Shown in pieces: positions 37,203-46,038 of a stretch of 64,000 bases of DNA. The notes beneath the pieces are model-generated. The model saw nothing but the letters and a program-made list of their open reading frames with translations, was not told where the DNA came from and did not search any database. Within the stretch, counting starts at the first letter, position 1; the number at the start of each line of letters is the position of its first letter. Origin of the DNA: Clostridium saccharoperbutylacetonicum N1-4(HMT). Its GTDB lineage: Bacteria > Bacillota > Clostridia > Clostridiales > Clostridiaceae. Made by a program: the position numbers and the translations under genes. The stretch lies in the NCBI RefSeq assembly GCF_000340885.1, contig NC_020291.1, positions 4,711,001 to 4,775,000 of the forward strand, given 5' to 3'.

Positions 37203-37553
37203 TTATTCCGAAATCTTATCCATTGTTTTCATATGCGCTATATACTTCTCTCCCCACACTGAGATGCTATCTAATACTGATTTAAAATCCTCACCTATAT
37301 CGGTCAAAGAATATTCTACTTTAGGAGGTACTTGCGGATATACATGACGCCTTACCATCCCATTATCTTCTAAACTGCGAAGCTGTTTTGTCAAGGTTGC
37401 TTGGGTTAAATCTGGTAGTAGTTTTTGAAGTTCCCCAAATCGAAGAGTCCCATTGCTTAAATTATGTAAAATTACTACTGCCCATTTACCAGCTATTATT
37501 TTTTGAGCTGTTACAAACGGACATTTGCCAAACAAATCATATTTTTCTTCCAT
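37203..37553 (-). CDS. HxlR-family regulator
   Basis: 116 residues. CPFVTAQKIIAGKWAVVILHNLSNGTLRFGELQKLLPDLTQATLTKQLRSLEDNGMVRRHVYPQVPPKVEYSLTDIG is a complete HxlR domain with Cys11 near the N-terminus, where redox-sensing members have their reactive thiol. It is divergent from the flavin-binding protein gene, its probable target. It starts after AAAGGAG. Confidence 0.92.
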   Translation of the reverse strand: MEEKYDLFGKCPFVTAQKIIAGKWAVVILHNLSNGTLRFGELQKLLPDLTQATLTKQLRSLEDNGMVRRHVYPQVPPKVEYSLTDIGEDFKSVLDSISVWGEKYIAHMKTMDKISE

Positions 37554-37648
37554 TAAACTTCTCCTTTATCAATTGCTAATTATGATGATAACATAATCTA
37601 ATATCAAATCATTAGTATCTTTTGTGATACTATGTATTACAAATAATC

Positions 37649-37689
37649 GTACTTGAAATATTTTTTGTACAAATATATTATGAAAGTAC
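37649..37689 (+). promoter_or_regulatory. Promoter and candidate HxlR operator
   Basis: TTGAAA (37653-37658) and TATTAT (37676-37681) are 17 bases apart on the plus strand. GTACTT (37649-37654) and AAGTAC (37684-37689) form inverted arms around the promoter, and TTGTACAA (37665-37672) is a palindrome in the spacer. The symmetry suggests HxlR binding. Confidence 0.5.
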
Positions 37690-37729
37690 ATAATAATTTT
37701 ATCATATTAAAATAAAAGGAGCAATTCAA

Positions 37730-38125
37730 ATGAATGAAGTATTAGAATTTTTAACTACAAATCCAACTTTTTATATTGCAACAATTGAAGATGACCAAGC
37801 AAGAGTACGTCCTTTCGGTGCAGTAAACGAATTCGAAGGTAAATTATATTTCTGCACAAATAACACAAAACCTGTTTTTAAGCAATTAGTTGCAAATCCT
37901 AAAGTTGAAATATCTACTGTATCACCAAAAGGCGAATGGATTCGTTTAAGCGGAACTGCTGTTGTTGATTCTAGACGTGAAGCTAAAGAAGCTATGTTAG
38001 AGGCTGTACCATCATTAAAAAACATGTACAATCTTGATGATGAAATTTTTGAAGTATTCTATCTTACTAATGCTGTTGCCGTAATTAATTCTTTCACTAA
38101 CGGCGCAAAAACATTTAACCTATAA
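37730..38125 (+). CDS. Pyridoxamine-5'-phosphate-oxidase-like flavin protein
   Basis: 131 residues, split-barrel FMN-binding fold. MNEVLEFLTTNPTFYIATIEDDQARVRPFGAVNEFEGKLYFCTNNTKPVFKQL and IRLSGTAVV are typical of the small PNPOx-like family that binds FMN or F420. The exact reaction is unknown; such proteins are often reductases of quinones or related compounds. It starts after AAAGGAGC and is divergent from the HxlR gene. Confidence 0.9.
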   Translation: MNEVLEFLTTNPTFYIATIEDDQARVRPFGAVNEFEGKLYFCTNNTKPVFKQLVANPKVEISTVSPKGEWIRLSGTAVVDSRREAKEAMLEAVPSLKNMYNLDDEIFEVFYLTNAVAVINSFTNGAKTFNL

Positions 38126-38152
38126 TTAAGTTTTTTACAAATACTTAAAAGA

Positions 38153-38182
38153 GCGTAATATCATAAAAATATGATACTACGC
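38153..38182. terminator. Bidirectional terminator
   Basis: GCGTAATATCAT pairs with ATGATACTACGC (one mismatch). It lies between the convergent flavin-protein and hydrogenase genes. Confidence 0.55.
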
Positions 38183-38250
38183 CCACCTATAAACATTTTT
38201 ATTTTCAAAGAGTGAAGCTACTACACAAAGCGTCAAACTTATTCAAACTA

Positions 38251-39939
38251 CTACTCTTTTCCTTTATAGTGAACATGTAGTAATTCATGAGTCTTATCTT
38301 TTAATATTCCTGAATATAAGGAATCCATTAATGGATTATCATCTGAACGGCTTATGCTCTTCATTTTATCTACCTTATAAAGTTGAGCTCCACGTTTTAC
38401 CTTTTCTTCAGCCTTTGCAAAAGGTTGACCCGCACCATTTATACATCCACCTGGACATGCCATAACTTCTACAAAATCATAATGTGCTTCTCCAGCTCTT
38501 ACCTTCTTTATAATATTATCAGCATTCTTTAATCCACTTACTATTGCAATCTTTATTTCTCTATCTAATGCATTAATAGTAGTTTCCTTAACACCTTCCA
38601 TGCCTCTAACACCTTCAAATGCAAAAGAACGTAATGCTGGTACTGGTTGCTCACTTAAAACCTTACGAATTACAGCTTCAGTAACACCTCCAGTTACACC
38701 AAATATAACTCCAGCTCCACTACAGCTTTGGAATGGTCTATCTAATGCTTCTGGCTCTAATTCTGAGAATGCAATTCCTGATTCATTTACCATATTAACG
38801 AATTCTTGCGTTGTAACTACATAATCCACATCAGGTACACCATCATTTTTAAATTCTTCTCTTGCTGCTTCGAATTTTTTAGCCGAACAAGGCATAATTG
38901 CTACACTTACAAGTTCCCTATCATCTTCTCTATAATGTTCCTTTAATACAGCTGCAAACATCCCCATAGGTGATTTGCAAGATGATACATTTTTCATTAA
39001 CTCTGGATAAGTCTTTTCTGCATAATTCACCCATGCTGGACAACAAGATGTAAATAATGGCAATGCCTCGTTATTTTGGAGTTTTGATACAAATTCATTT
39101 GTTTCTTCAATAACTGTAAGATCAGCTCCTACTGAAGTATCGAAAATCTTATCAAATCCCATTCTTCTAAGAGCAGCTGCCATTTTGCCCATTGCATTTC
39201 TGCCATCTTCTTCTCCTAATTGCGTACCCAAACCTACTCTTACAGCTGGAGCTATTTGAACAACTACTCGTTTCTTAGGATTATTTAAATCCTGCCAAAG
39301 CTTTTCTGTATTACTTCTTACAACAATTGCTCCAGTAGGACATACTGCTGCACACTGGCCACAAGAAACACAATTTGAATGCCCTATAGGTTCATCAAAA
39401 GCTGTAGTTACAGTCATTTTAGAACCTCTTCCTACAAAATCAATTGCTCCAACATTTTGTACTTCTTCACATACTCTTACGCAATCACCACATAAGATAC
39501 ATTTGCTTTTATTTCTAACTATAGCAACTGAAGATTCATCTAATTCAACATCTGGTGCTGTATTAGGAAATCTTACATCATTAATTCCAAATCTTTTTGC
39601 TAACTCTTGAAGTTTACATGCTCCGCTTTGCTGACATGTTGTACAATCTCTACAATGATTTGCAAGCAATAATTCAAGAATGTTCTTTCTATATTTTCTA
39701 AGTCTTGGTGTGTTAGTGAATATTTCCATACCAGCTCTTGGAGGTGTAGAACATGCTGATTCAATATCTCCACGTTTAGTTTCTACCATACACATACGGC
39801 AAGCACCATAAACTGAAAGTTCTGAATAGAAACAAAAGGTTGGTAATTCAATACCTGCTTTTCTAACTAACTCCAAAATGTTTTTCTCATCTTGTATTTC
39901 TACAGGTATATTATCAATAGTCATAAACTGTCCGATCAT
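38251..39939 (-). CDS. hydA: [FeFe]-hydrogenase catalytic subunit, bifurcating type
   Basis: 562 residues. In order: a [2Fe-2S] domain (about 1-80, Cys in YGACRMCMVE), a His/Cys [4Fe-4S] site (HCRDCTTCQQSGAC), two ferredoxin-type clusters (CILCGDCVRVCEE, CVSCGQCAAVCP) and the H-cluster domain with FTSCCPAWVNYAE, MPCSAKKFEAA and MACPGGCINGAGQP. TSCCPAW instead of TSCCPGW matches multimeric bifurcating enzymes rather than monomeric CpI. With the NuoF- and NuoE-like subunits upstream it should couple NADH and reduced ferredoxin oxidation to hydrogen formation, or the reverse. Confidence 0.95.
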   Translation of the reverse strand: MIGQFMTIDNIPVEIQDEKNILELVRKAGIELPTFCFYSELSVYGACRMCMVETKRGDIESACSTPPRAGMEIFTNTPRLRKYRKNILELLLANHCRDCTTCQQSGACKLQELAKRFGINDVRFPNTAPDVELDESSVAIVRNKSKCILCGDCVRVCEEVQNVGAIDFVGRGSKMTVTTAFDEPIGHSNCVSCGQCAAVCPTGAIVVRSNTEKLWQDLNNPKKRVVVQIAPAVRVGLGTQLGEEDGRNAMGKMAAALRRMGFDKIFDTSVGADLTVIEETNEFVSKLQNNEALPLFTSCCPAWVNYAEKTYPELMKNVSSCKSPMGMFAAVLKEHYREDDRELVSVAIMPCSAKKFEAAREEFKNDGVPDVDYVVTTQEFVNMVNESGIAFSELEPEALDRPFQSCSGAGVIFGVTGGVTEAVIRKVLSEQPVPALRSFAFEGVRGMEGVKETTINALDREIKIAIVSGLKNADNIIKKVRAGEAHYDFVEVMACPGGCINGAGQPFAKAEEKVKRGAQLYKVDKMKSISRSDDNPLMDSLYSGILKDKTHELLHVHYKGKE

Positions 39940-39943
39940 CCTA

Positions 39944-41818
39944 TTAATCCTCCTTTATAGCTTTAAATGGGCAAGTTTCCAAACAAGCTCCACATTTTAT
40001 ACACTTGTTTTGATCTATTACGAATGGTTCTTTAATTTTTCCTGAAATTGCCCCTACAGGACAAACTTTTGAACATTTTGAACATCCCTTACACATAGAA
40101 GGGTCAATTAATATTGTCTTAAGCTTTTGACAAGTCTTTGATGGACATTTTTTATCGACAATATGTTTTATATATTCATCTTTGAAATTCTTAATTGTGC
40201 TAACAACAGGTGATGGCGCTGTTTTTCCTAGTCCACAAAGTGCTGTAGCTGAAATTGTGTCTGCAAGTTCAAGTAACATATCCATATCTTCTAATTTACC
40301 TTTACCAGCAACAATTCCTTCAAGTATTTCAAGCATACGTTTAGTACCTTCACGACAAGGAACACATTTTCCACAAGATTCATTCTTTGTGAAATTCATA
40401 AAGAAACGTGCAACTTCAACCATACATGTATCTTCATCCATAACTACAAGACCACCAGATCCTATCATTGCACCTGCTTTTTTAAGAGAATCAAAATCTA
40501 ACGGTAGATCAAGGTGTTCAGCTGTTAGACATCCTCCTGATGGTCCACCAATTTGCACGGCTTTAAACTTTTTACCATCTCTTATTCCACCGCCAATATC
40601 AAAAATTACTTCCCTCAAGGTTGTTCCCATTGGAACCTCTATAAGACCAGTATTTTCAATATTCCCTGTTAAGGCAAAAGCTTTTGTTCCCGGACTATTT
40701 TCAGGTCCAATAGATCTATACCATTCAGCACCTTTATTAATAACTATAGGTACATTAGCAAAAGTTTCAACATTATTAAGTACTGTAGGCTTTCCAAAAA
40801 GACCTTGTTCAACAGTTCTTGGTGGTTTTACTCTTGGCATTCCTCTTTTTCCTTCAATAGAAGCAGTAAGTGCACTTCCTTCACCACATACAAATGCTCC
40901 GGCACCTCTATTTATTTGAAGATCAAAGCTAAATCCAGTTCCTAAAATATTTTCTCCTAATATTCCATACTTTCTTGCCTGCTCAATTGCATTTGAAAGT
41001 CTGCTTACTGCTAAAGGGTACTCTGCACGAACATATATATATCCTTTTTGTGCACCACAAGCTACACCAGCAATCATCATGCCTTCAAGCATTCTATGAG
41101 GATCTCCTTCCATTATGCTTCTATCCATAAATGCACCTGGATCTCCTTCATCACCATTACAAACAATATATCTAATTTCTTCTTTTTGGCGACTTACTTG
41201 AGACCATTTACGACCTGCTGGAAAACCACCGCCTCCACGACCTCTTAAATTTGATTCTTCTATTTCCTTAATAACTTCATCTGCTTTCATATCAAACAGC
41301 ACCTTTTCAAAGGCTGAATACCCATCTATAGCAAGGTATTCTTCAATTGAAGTTGCATCAATATGTCCACAGTGCTCAAGTGCAAGTCTAGTTTGTTTTT
41401 TATAAAATGGTATTTCTTCTTGTTTTTTATATATCTCACCATTTTTAGTATATGCAAGTCTTTCGACACATTCATCATTAATTATAGTTTTTTCAAGGAT
41501 TTCAGCACAATCTTCTGGCTTTACCTTTATGTATAAATATCCAAAAGGCTCAATTCTTACAAGAGGTCCCATCTCACAAAACCCATGACATCCACTTTTT
41601 TTAATTCCAACAGTTTCATCATGTGGTTCTTTCTCAAGGCTCACTTCACAATTTATTTCTTTTTCTTTCATTAACTTTATAAATTCTTCATAAATATCTA
41701 GTGATCCACCTGCTACACAACCAGTACCAGCACATATTAAAATTTTCTTTTTTTCTTTTATTAAACTTTTTTTATAAAGTTCTCTTGTATTAATCAAATC
41801 ATTTCTATTAAGAAGCAT
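39944..41818 (-). CDS. hydB: Bifurcating hydrogenase NuoF-like subunit
   Basis: 624 residues. A thioredoxin-like [2Fe-2S] domain (CAGTGCVAGGS, GCHGFCEMGP) comes first, then the NADH/FMN domain (GRGGGGFPAGRKW, CNGDEGDPGAFMDRSIMEGDPH), the [4Fe-4S] motif ESCGKCVPCREGTKRM, and a C-terminal 2x[4Fe-4S] ferredoxin domain (CKGCSKCSKVCP, CIKCGACLETCP). This is the diaphorase/bifurcation subunit. It lies four bases upstream of hydA. Confidence 0.95.
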   Translation of the reverse strand: MLLNRNDLINTRELYKKSLIKEKKKILICAGTGCVAGGSLDIYEEFIKLMKEKEINCEVSLEKEPHDETVGIKKSGCHGFCEMGPLVRIEPFGYLYIKVKPEDCAEILEKTIINDECVERLAYTKNGEIYKKQEEIPFYKKQTRLALEHCGHIDATSIEEYLAIDGYSAFEKVLFDMKADEVIKEIEESNLRGRGGGGFPAGRKWSQVSRQKEEIRYIVCNGDEGDPGAFMDRSIMEGDPHRMLEGMMIAGVACGAQKGYIYVRAEYPLAVSRLSNAIEQARKYGILGENILGTGFSFDLQINRGAGAFVCGEGSALTASIEGKRGMPRVKPPRTVEQGLFGKPTVLNNVETFANVPIVINKGAEWYRSIGPENSPGTKAFALTGNIENTGLIEVPMGTTLREVIFDIGGGIRDGKKFKAVQIGGPSGGCLTAEHLDLPLDFDSLKKAGAMIGSGGLVVMDEDTCMVEVARFFMNFTKNESCGKCVPCREGTKRMLEILEGIVAGKGKLEDMDMLLELADTISATALCGLGKTAPSPVVSTIKNFKDEYIKHIVDKKCPSKTCQKLKTILIDPSMCKGCSKCSKVCPVGAISGKIKEPFVIDQNKCIKCGACLETCPFKAIKED

Positions 41819-41819
41819 A

Positions 41820-42296
41820 TTATTTTTCCTCCTTAAAAGTATTTAACAGTTCCATTGCTTTTTCTGGTGTCATTGATCCATATACTTTATCATTAACAGT
41901 CATAGCCGGAGCTAGTCCACAAGCACCAAGGCAAGAAACAGTTTCCAAAGTAAATATTAAGTCATCCGTTGTTGTTTTAGCCTCTGAAAGATTAAGTTCC
42001 TTTCTTAGCTTGTCCAATATTGGTATAGACTTTCTAACATGGCATGCTGTACCATCACATATTTTAATTACAAATTTGCCCTTAGGCTCTAAAGAAAAAT
42101 TTTCATAAAAAGTTGCTACACTATAAATTTTAGCTCTACTCATCCCAAGCTTTTCTGAAAGATAAACAAAAGCTTCTTTTGGTAGATATCTATACTTTTC
42201 TTGAGTATCTTGCAATATTGCAATAATATTACACGCATCATGGTTATATTTTGTTAATATTATGTCTAAGTTACTGTAGTCAAAAGATTTACTCAT
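41820..42296 (-). CDS. hydC: Bifurcating hydrogenase NuoE-like subunit
   Basis: 158 residues, thioredoxin-like [2Fe-2S] protein. Cluster cysteines are in CDGTACHVRKS and CLGACGLAP. LPKEAFVYLSEKLGMSRAKIYSVATFYENFSLEPKG is typical of NuoE/HydC. It is the first gene of the three-gene operon, after AAGGAGG, with hydB one base on. Confidence 0.95.
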   Translation of the reverse strand: MSKSFDYSNLDIILTKYNHDACNIIAILQDTQEKYRYLPKEAFVYLSEKLGMSRAKIYSVATFYENFSLEPKGKFVIKICDGTACHVRKSIPILDKLRKELNLSEAKTTTDDLIFTLETVSCLGACGLAPAMTVNDKVYGSMTPEKAMELLNTFKEEK

Positions 42297-42339
42297 TTAT
42301 TTTCCTCCTTGCAATTGTTTTCATGCATTCAACATTTAT

Positions 42340-42368
42340 ATATTACTTTATTTAAAAACATATTACAA
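42340..42368 (-). promoter_or_regulatory. Promoter of the hydrogenase operon
   Basis: TTGTAA (42363-42368) and TAATAT (42340-42345) are 17 bases apart on the minus strand, about 45 bases before the hydC start. Confidence 0.55.
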
Positions 42369-42427
42369 TACGTTTATTCAAAATATTCTGTTATTTCTGA
42401 TTTTTTTGTTAATTTTTTATCTATTTT

Positions 42428-42445
42428 TTGTTATATTATTAACAA
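42428..42445 (-). promoter_or_regulatory. Rex operator-like site upstream of hydCBA
   Basis: TTGTTAATAATATAACAA on the minus strand matches the Rex consensus TTGTTAA-N4-TTAACAA with one mismatch. A half-site (TTGTTAA) lies nearby at about 42406-42412. Rex senses NADH/NAD and controls hydrogen and solvent genes in Clostridium. The site lies 60 bases upstream of the promoter I can see, so the mode of action is unclear. Confidence 0.6.
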
Positions 42446-42548
42446 TTTAGGTATATTAATTAATATAATCAACCACCCTTAATATAAATTCTAATATTAG
42501 TGGTACTTTTATTTTTTCGCTCATTTTATTAAAATATATATTGTAAGG

Positions 42549-42645
42549 TTCAATTATAAATGATTGATTATCAATTTGTTTTTATTTCCTTCGGAAATCT
42601 ACATATTGGCAATTGATCATTGATAAATGACAATTGTTAATTTTT
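42549..42645. repeat. Intergenic AT-rich repeat, family B
   Basis: A TCAATTATAAATG segment, TTTATTTCCTT followed by GAAAT, and AATTGATCATTGATAAATGACAATTG occur here. Parts recur at about 62490-62560 and 62821-62850. It is non-coding, in the 412-base gap between hydC and alr; the rest of that gap holds only the promoter elements listed. Confidence 0.4.
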
Positions 42646-42708
42646 ACTGTTATCTGTAAGATGATATTACAAAAATTTATTTGAAATAATAATTGCGAGG
42701 ATAGAAAA

Positions 42709-43872
42709 ATGGAAAAATTACTCAGACCTGTATATGCAGAAATTGATTTAGATGCATTGGCATATAATATGAAAAATATAAAAGCTTTAGCAAAAGATAA
42801 GGAAGTAATTGCCGTAGTTAAAGCTGACTGTTATGGTCATGGTGCTGTCGATGTAGTTCCTACTTTACTTAAAAATGGTGCCTCCAGGCTTGCTGTTGCA
42901 GTTTTAACTGAAGGAATTGAACTTAGAAATAATAATATTAAAGCTCCAATAATGATACTGGGCTATACTCCAGTTGAATTAGGTGAAGAGCTAATAAAAT
43001 ATGATATAGAACAAACTGTATATGATTTAGATTCTGCAAAGGAACTGTCAAATATAGCTTTATCTCTTAATACAAAAGTTAAAATTCATATAGCAATGGA
43101 TACTGGTATGGGTAGAATTGGCTTCCTTCCAACAAAAAATTCGGTTGAAGATATTGTTAAAATTTGTTCATTAAAGGGATTAGATGTTCTTGGTATATTT
43201 ACACATTTTTCAACAGCAGATGAAAAAGATAAAAATTATACCTATGAACAATTTAAGAAATTTACAAATTTCACTGAAGAGCTTTCAAAACAAGGACTAA
43301 AAATACCTTTAAAACACGTATCTAATAGCGGTGCAATTATGGATATGCCCGAAACATATTTAGATGCTGTTAGAGCTGGAATAATACTTTATGGATATTA
43401 TCCATCCAATGAAGTAAAAAAAGAAATGCTTTCATTAAGACCAGCATTAACTTTAAAAGCAAAGATAACACGAGTTCAAGAAATGGACAAAGATATGTAT
43501 ATAAGCTATGGAAGAACCTTTAAAACTAATAGAAAAAGTATAATAGCAACTCTTCCTATAGGTTATGCAGATGGTTATTCACGATTATTTGCCAAGGACG
43601 CAAAAGTAATTATAAATGGTCAATTTGCTCCTGTGGTTGGAAGAATTTGCATGGATCAATGTATGATAGATGTTACTGATATTGACTGTACCGTTAAGGT
43701 TGGAGATGAAGTAATACTTCTTGGAGAACAAAACGGTTTGAAATTTAATGCAGACGATATAGCAGCTGTCATGGGTACAATCAATTATGAAATACTATGT
43801 ATGCTTAAATATAGAGTCCCTAGAATTTACATTAAAAATGGTAAAGTGGTTAAGGTTCATAACTACCTTTAA
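42709..43872 (+). CDS. alr: Alanine racemase
   Basis: 387 residues, fold III PLP enzyme plus beta domain. The PLP lysine is Lys38 in [11 protein letters not shown], and the catalytic Tyr of the other chain lies in [31 protein letters not shown] and [15 protein letters not shown] are standard. It makes D-alanine for peptidoglycan. It is monocistronic. Its stop is nine bases from the start of a structured repeat that would form its 3' UTR. Confidence 0.96.
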   Translation: MEKLLRPVYAEIDLDALAYNMKNIKALAKDKEVIAVVKADCYGHGAVDVVPTLLKNGASRLAVAVLTEGIELRNNNIKAPIMILGYTPVELGEELIKYDIEQTVYDLDSAKELSNIALSLNTKVKIHIAMDTGMGRIGFLPTKNSVEDIVKICSLKGLDVLGIFTHFSTADEKDKNYTYEQFKKFTNFTEELSKQGLKIPLKHVSNSGAIMDMPETYLDAVRAGIILYGYYPSNEVKKEMLSLRPALTLKAKITRVQEMDKDMYISYGRTFKTNRKSIIATLPIGYADGYSRLFAKDAKVIINGQFAPVVGRICMDQCMIDVTDIDCTVKVGDEVILLGEQNGLKFNADDIAAVMGTINYEILCMLKYRVPRIYIKNGKVVKVHNYL

Positions 43873-43880
43873 TGTTAATA

Positions 43881-44197
43881 TATAGATATACAATGCAAGA
43901 ATTATACTTATGCAACAATTACCGAAATCAGATACATTTATCTTCCACAGGACTAGTGAAATTTTCGCTGGAAGGTTCTAAGTGGAAGGTTGCACCCATT
44001 TCTGCATGTTCCTAAAGTAAATTTATGACAAGCAGAAAATGGAACAGCCTTCCACTAATAACCATCATCAGCTCAATTTCACATGCCTGCTTCCAAAAAA
44101 ATGTATCTAATTTCTAGTGTAGTGTTACGATTATAATTTCTCAATGATGTATGTATATTCCATTTATAAGTTTGATTACTAATTGGGATATCTATAA
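43881..44197 (+). repeat. About 315-bp structured repeat, copy 3 (3' of alr)
   Basis: Inverted homologue of 7261-7575 and 12912-13228, so it has the same orientation relative to its upstream gene (alr, plus strand) as the others have to theirs. The ends TATAGATAT and GGATATCTATA are inverse. GTGGAAGGTTG (43982-43992) pairs with CAGCCTTCCAC (44045-44055) through one T-G wobble. The inner stem has T-A where copy 1 has C-G. The 26-base loop is identical to copy 1. Confidence 0.87.
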
Positions 44198-44218
44198 TAG
44201 ATCCTTAATATTGTAATT

Positions 44219-44251
44219 GGACCAATGTATACTTTTCCTATACATTGGTCC
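44219..44251. terminator. Hairpin between repeat copy 3 and DUF1349 gene
   Basis: GGACCAATGTATA (44219-44231) pairs perfectly with TATACATTGGTCC (44239-44251), then ATATTTCTTT on the plus strand. It can end alr transcription and, less well, the DUF1349 gene. Confidence 0.65.
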
Positions 44252-44273
44252 ATATTTCTTTATATTAATTAAC

Positions 44274-44861
44274 TTAATGAGCTTCCCATAAACACTCAGA
44301 TATATTTATTTCAGAAAACTTTGCTTCAAAAGAAGAATTTGATGGGCTACATGCATATAGTCCAAAATTTATTTCATTATCTCCTTCAAATAAATGAAAA
44401 ATCCTCATCTGTTTAAATACTTTCCCATCCATTGAATTTTCAACACAAAAATCATTTTCTCTACGGCTTAATCTATAATACATTGAATTAATGCTGCTAT
44501 CTATATCTCTTGTAGCCCAATCTGAATATCCATTATTAGTAACTACACTTCCCAACCTTTGATATTTATCATTTTCATATTCTGTGGATACCTTAAACCA
44601 ATTATCGCTATTTTGATAGATTATAATTCCACATTGATCAAATTGCTTTTTGCTATTAAAGTTAGTTTTAACTGTAAATGAAAAATATCTTTCATCCGTT
44701 TTAATTAATAAAGCTGGCGCGTTATCATTTCTAAATCCATAATAAGTTCTTTGCCAAAAATCTGTTTCTGGCTCTGTAATTATTATAATTTCTTCATTAT
44801 TAATTTCATATTTTTTAGGTTTATTAATCCAAAAAGTTTTTTCCAAATCAAAATTCAACAT
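44274..44861 (-). CDS. DUF1349 family protein
   Basis: 195 residues, concanavalin-like beta sandwich. KTDERYFSFTVKTNFNSKKQFDQCGIIIYQNSDNWFKVSTEYEN, RLGSVVTNNGYSDWATRDI and FGLYACSPSNSSFEAKFSEINI are the usual DUF1349 blocks. There is no signal peptide. The biochemical role of the family is not established; sugar binding is plausible by fold. It is divergent from an AraC regulator with a cupin domain, which may control it. Confidence 0.88.
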   Translation of the reverse strand: MLNFDLEKTFWINKPKKYEINNEEIIIITEPETDFWQRTYYGFRNDNAPALLIKTDERYFSFTVKTNFNSKKQFDQCGIIIYQNSDNWFKVSTEYENDKYQRLGSVVTNNGYSDWATRDIDSSINSMYYRLSRRENDFCVENSMDGKVFKQMRIFHLFEGDNEINFGLYACSPSNSSFEAKFSEINISECLWEAH

Positions 44862-45090
44862 CTAAATCCCTCCAAAACAATTATTTTAATCTATACACTC
44901 ACACCTCAAATACATTTTACTAAACTCAATTAACATTTTTGGTTTTTTATAATAACTTCCAAAAATATTAATTTTTTAGCTATAGCGCCCACCTAATTCC
45001 ATTATAATGCTATTATAAATAATAAACACTTACAATACTTTTATAATACAGCTAATTTATATAAAAATACTGCTTTTTTGAGGTGATTTT

Positions 45091-45966
45091 TTGAATAATA
45101 TAGATTTAAAAGAAAATAAAGCACATGGAAACTTCATTCTTCCATTTACAACTTATTTTTGTGAACTTGATAATAAAAATTCTTCATCTGTCGTAACTCA
45201 TTGGCATGAAGAAATTGAAATTGTATTTATAAAAAAAGGTACTGCTCAATTTAGAGTTGACTTAGATTCCTATATCTTAAAAGAAGGAGATATACTTATA
45301 ATAAAACCTTTTTCTCTTCATTCTATGAATCCTATAAACAAAATGTATTGTTCTTGGAATGTTATGGTCTTTGATTTAAGTATGTTAAATAGTGCTATAA
45401 CAGATGGATGTTTAATTCAATACTTTGCTCCAATATTAAATAATGAGCATCAATTACCTTTAATTATAGATAAAGAAAGTAGTGGCTATTTTGAACTATC
45501 AAAATGTTTAGAAGAAATTTTTAAATGCTTTAATTCTAAAAAAGCTGCTTTTGAACTTAAACTAAAATCCTTCTTATTTTATTTTTTCTCACTTCTTTAT
45601 GAAAATGATTTGATAATAAAGAAAAAAGTTGTTCCGCTAACAAATGAAACAACTCGAAAAATTAAAATAATATTAAATTATATACACGAAAATTATATGA
45701 ATGATATCTCAATCATTGATGTTTCTAATAGTTGTAATTTAAGTCAATATTATTTTATGAAATTTTTCAAAAAAAATTTAGGAATTACTTGTACCGAATA
45801 TATTAATGTATATAGATTAGATATAGCCTCAAAGCTTTTAAATACAACTGACAAATCGATAACTGAAATATCTTATGAAACTGGATTTAATAGCGTTTCT
45901 TACTTTAATAAACTTTTCAAAGAAAAATTTAAAGTTACTCCAAAAGAGTTTAGAAATGCAAATTAA
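45091..45966 (+). CDS. AraC-family regulator with cupin sensor domain
   Basis: 291 residues. An N-terminal cupin (about 20-95: SSVVTHWHEEIEIVFIKKGTAQFRVDLDSYILKEGDILIIKPFSLHSM) precedes two C-terminal helix-turn-helix motifs (about 195-288: YMNDISIIDVSNSCNLSQYYFMKFFKKNLGITCTEYINVYRL and SITEISYETGFNSVSYFNKLFKEKFKVTPKEFR). The start is TTG at 45091, set by GAGGTGAT. The sugar ligand is unknown. The divergent DUF1349 gene is a likely target. Confidence 0.9.
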   Translation: MNNIDLKENKAHGNFILPFTTYFCELDNKNSSSVVTHWHEEIEIVFIKKGTAQFRVDLDSYILKEGDILIIKPFSLHSMNPINKMYCSWNVMVFDLSMLNSAITDGCLIQYFAPILNNEHQLPLIIDKESSGYFELSKCLEEIFKCFNSKKAAFELKLKSFLFYFFSLLYENDLIIKKKVVPLTNETTRKIKIILNYIHENYMNDISIIDVSNSCNLSQYYFMKFFKKNLGITCTEYINVYRLDIASKLLNTTDKSITEISYETGFNSVSYFNKLFKEKFKVTPKEFRNAN

Positions 45967-46002
45967 TAAAATTTTCATCCTGCTAATATTTTTTAAACTT
46001 TA

Positions 46003-46038
46003 TATTAAGTGAGGTCAGAAAAATCACCCCACTTAATA
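46003..46038. terminator. Bidirectional terminator between araC-type and DUF4367 genes
   Basis: TATTAAGTGAGG pairs with CCCCACTTAATA with one mismatch. It sits between convergent genes. Confidence 0.6.

Noticed and set aside
38183-38250. Dedicated terminator for hydA
   Set aside because: No stable hairpin with a T-run seen between the stop and 38183; the shared hairpin at 38153-38182 is the better candidate.
40182-40919. Long open frame of 245 codons on the plus strand
   Set aside because: It is antisense to the well-conserved hydB, lacks a ribosome site and has no recognisable protein pattern.
44274-44861. DUF1349 as a regulator of enolase, as some databases name it
   Set aside because: The name comes from a distant yeast annotation; nothing here links it to eno at 62.9 kb.
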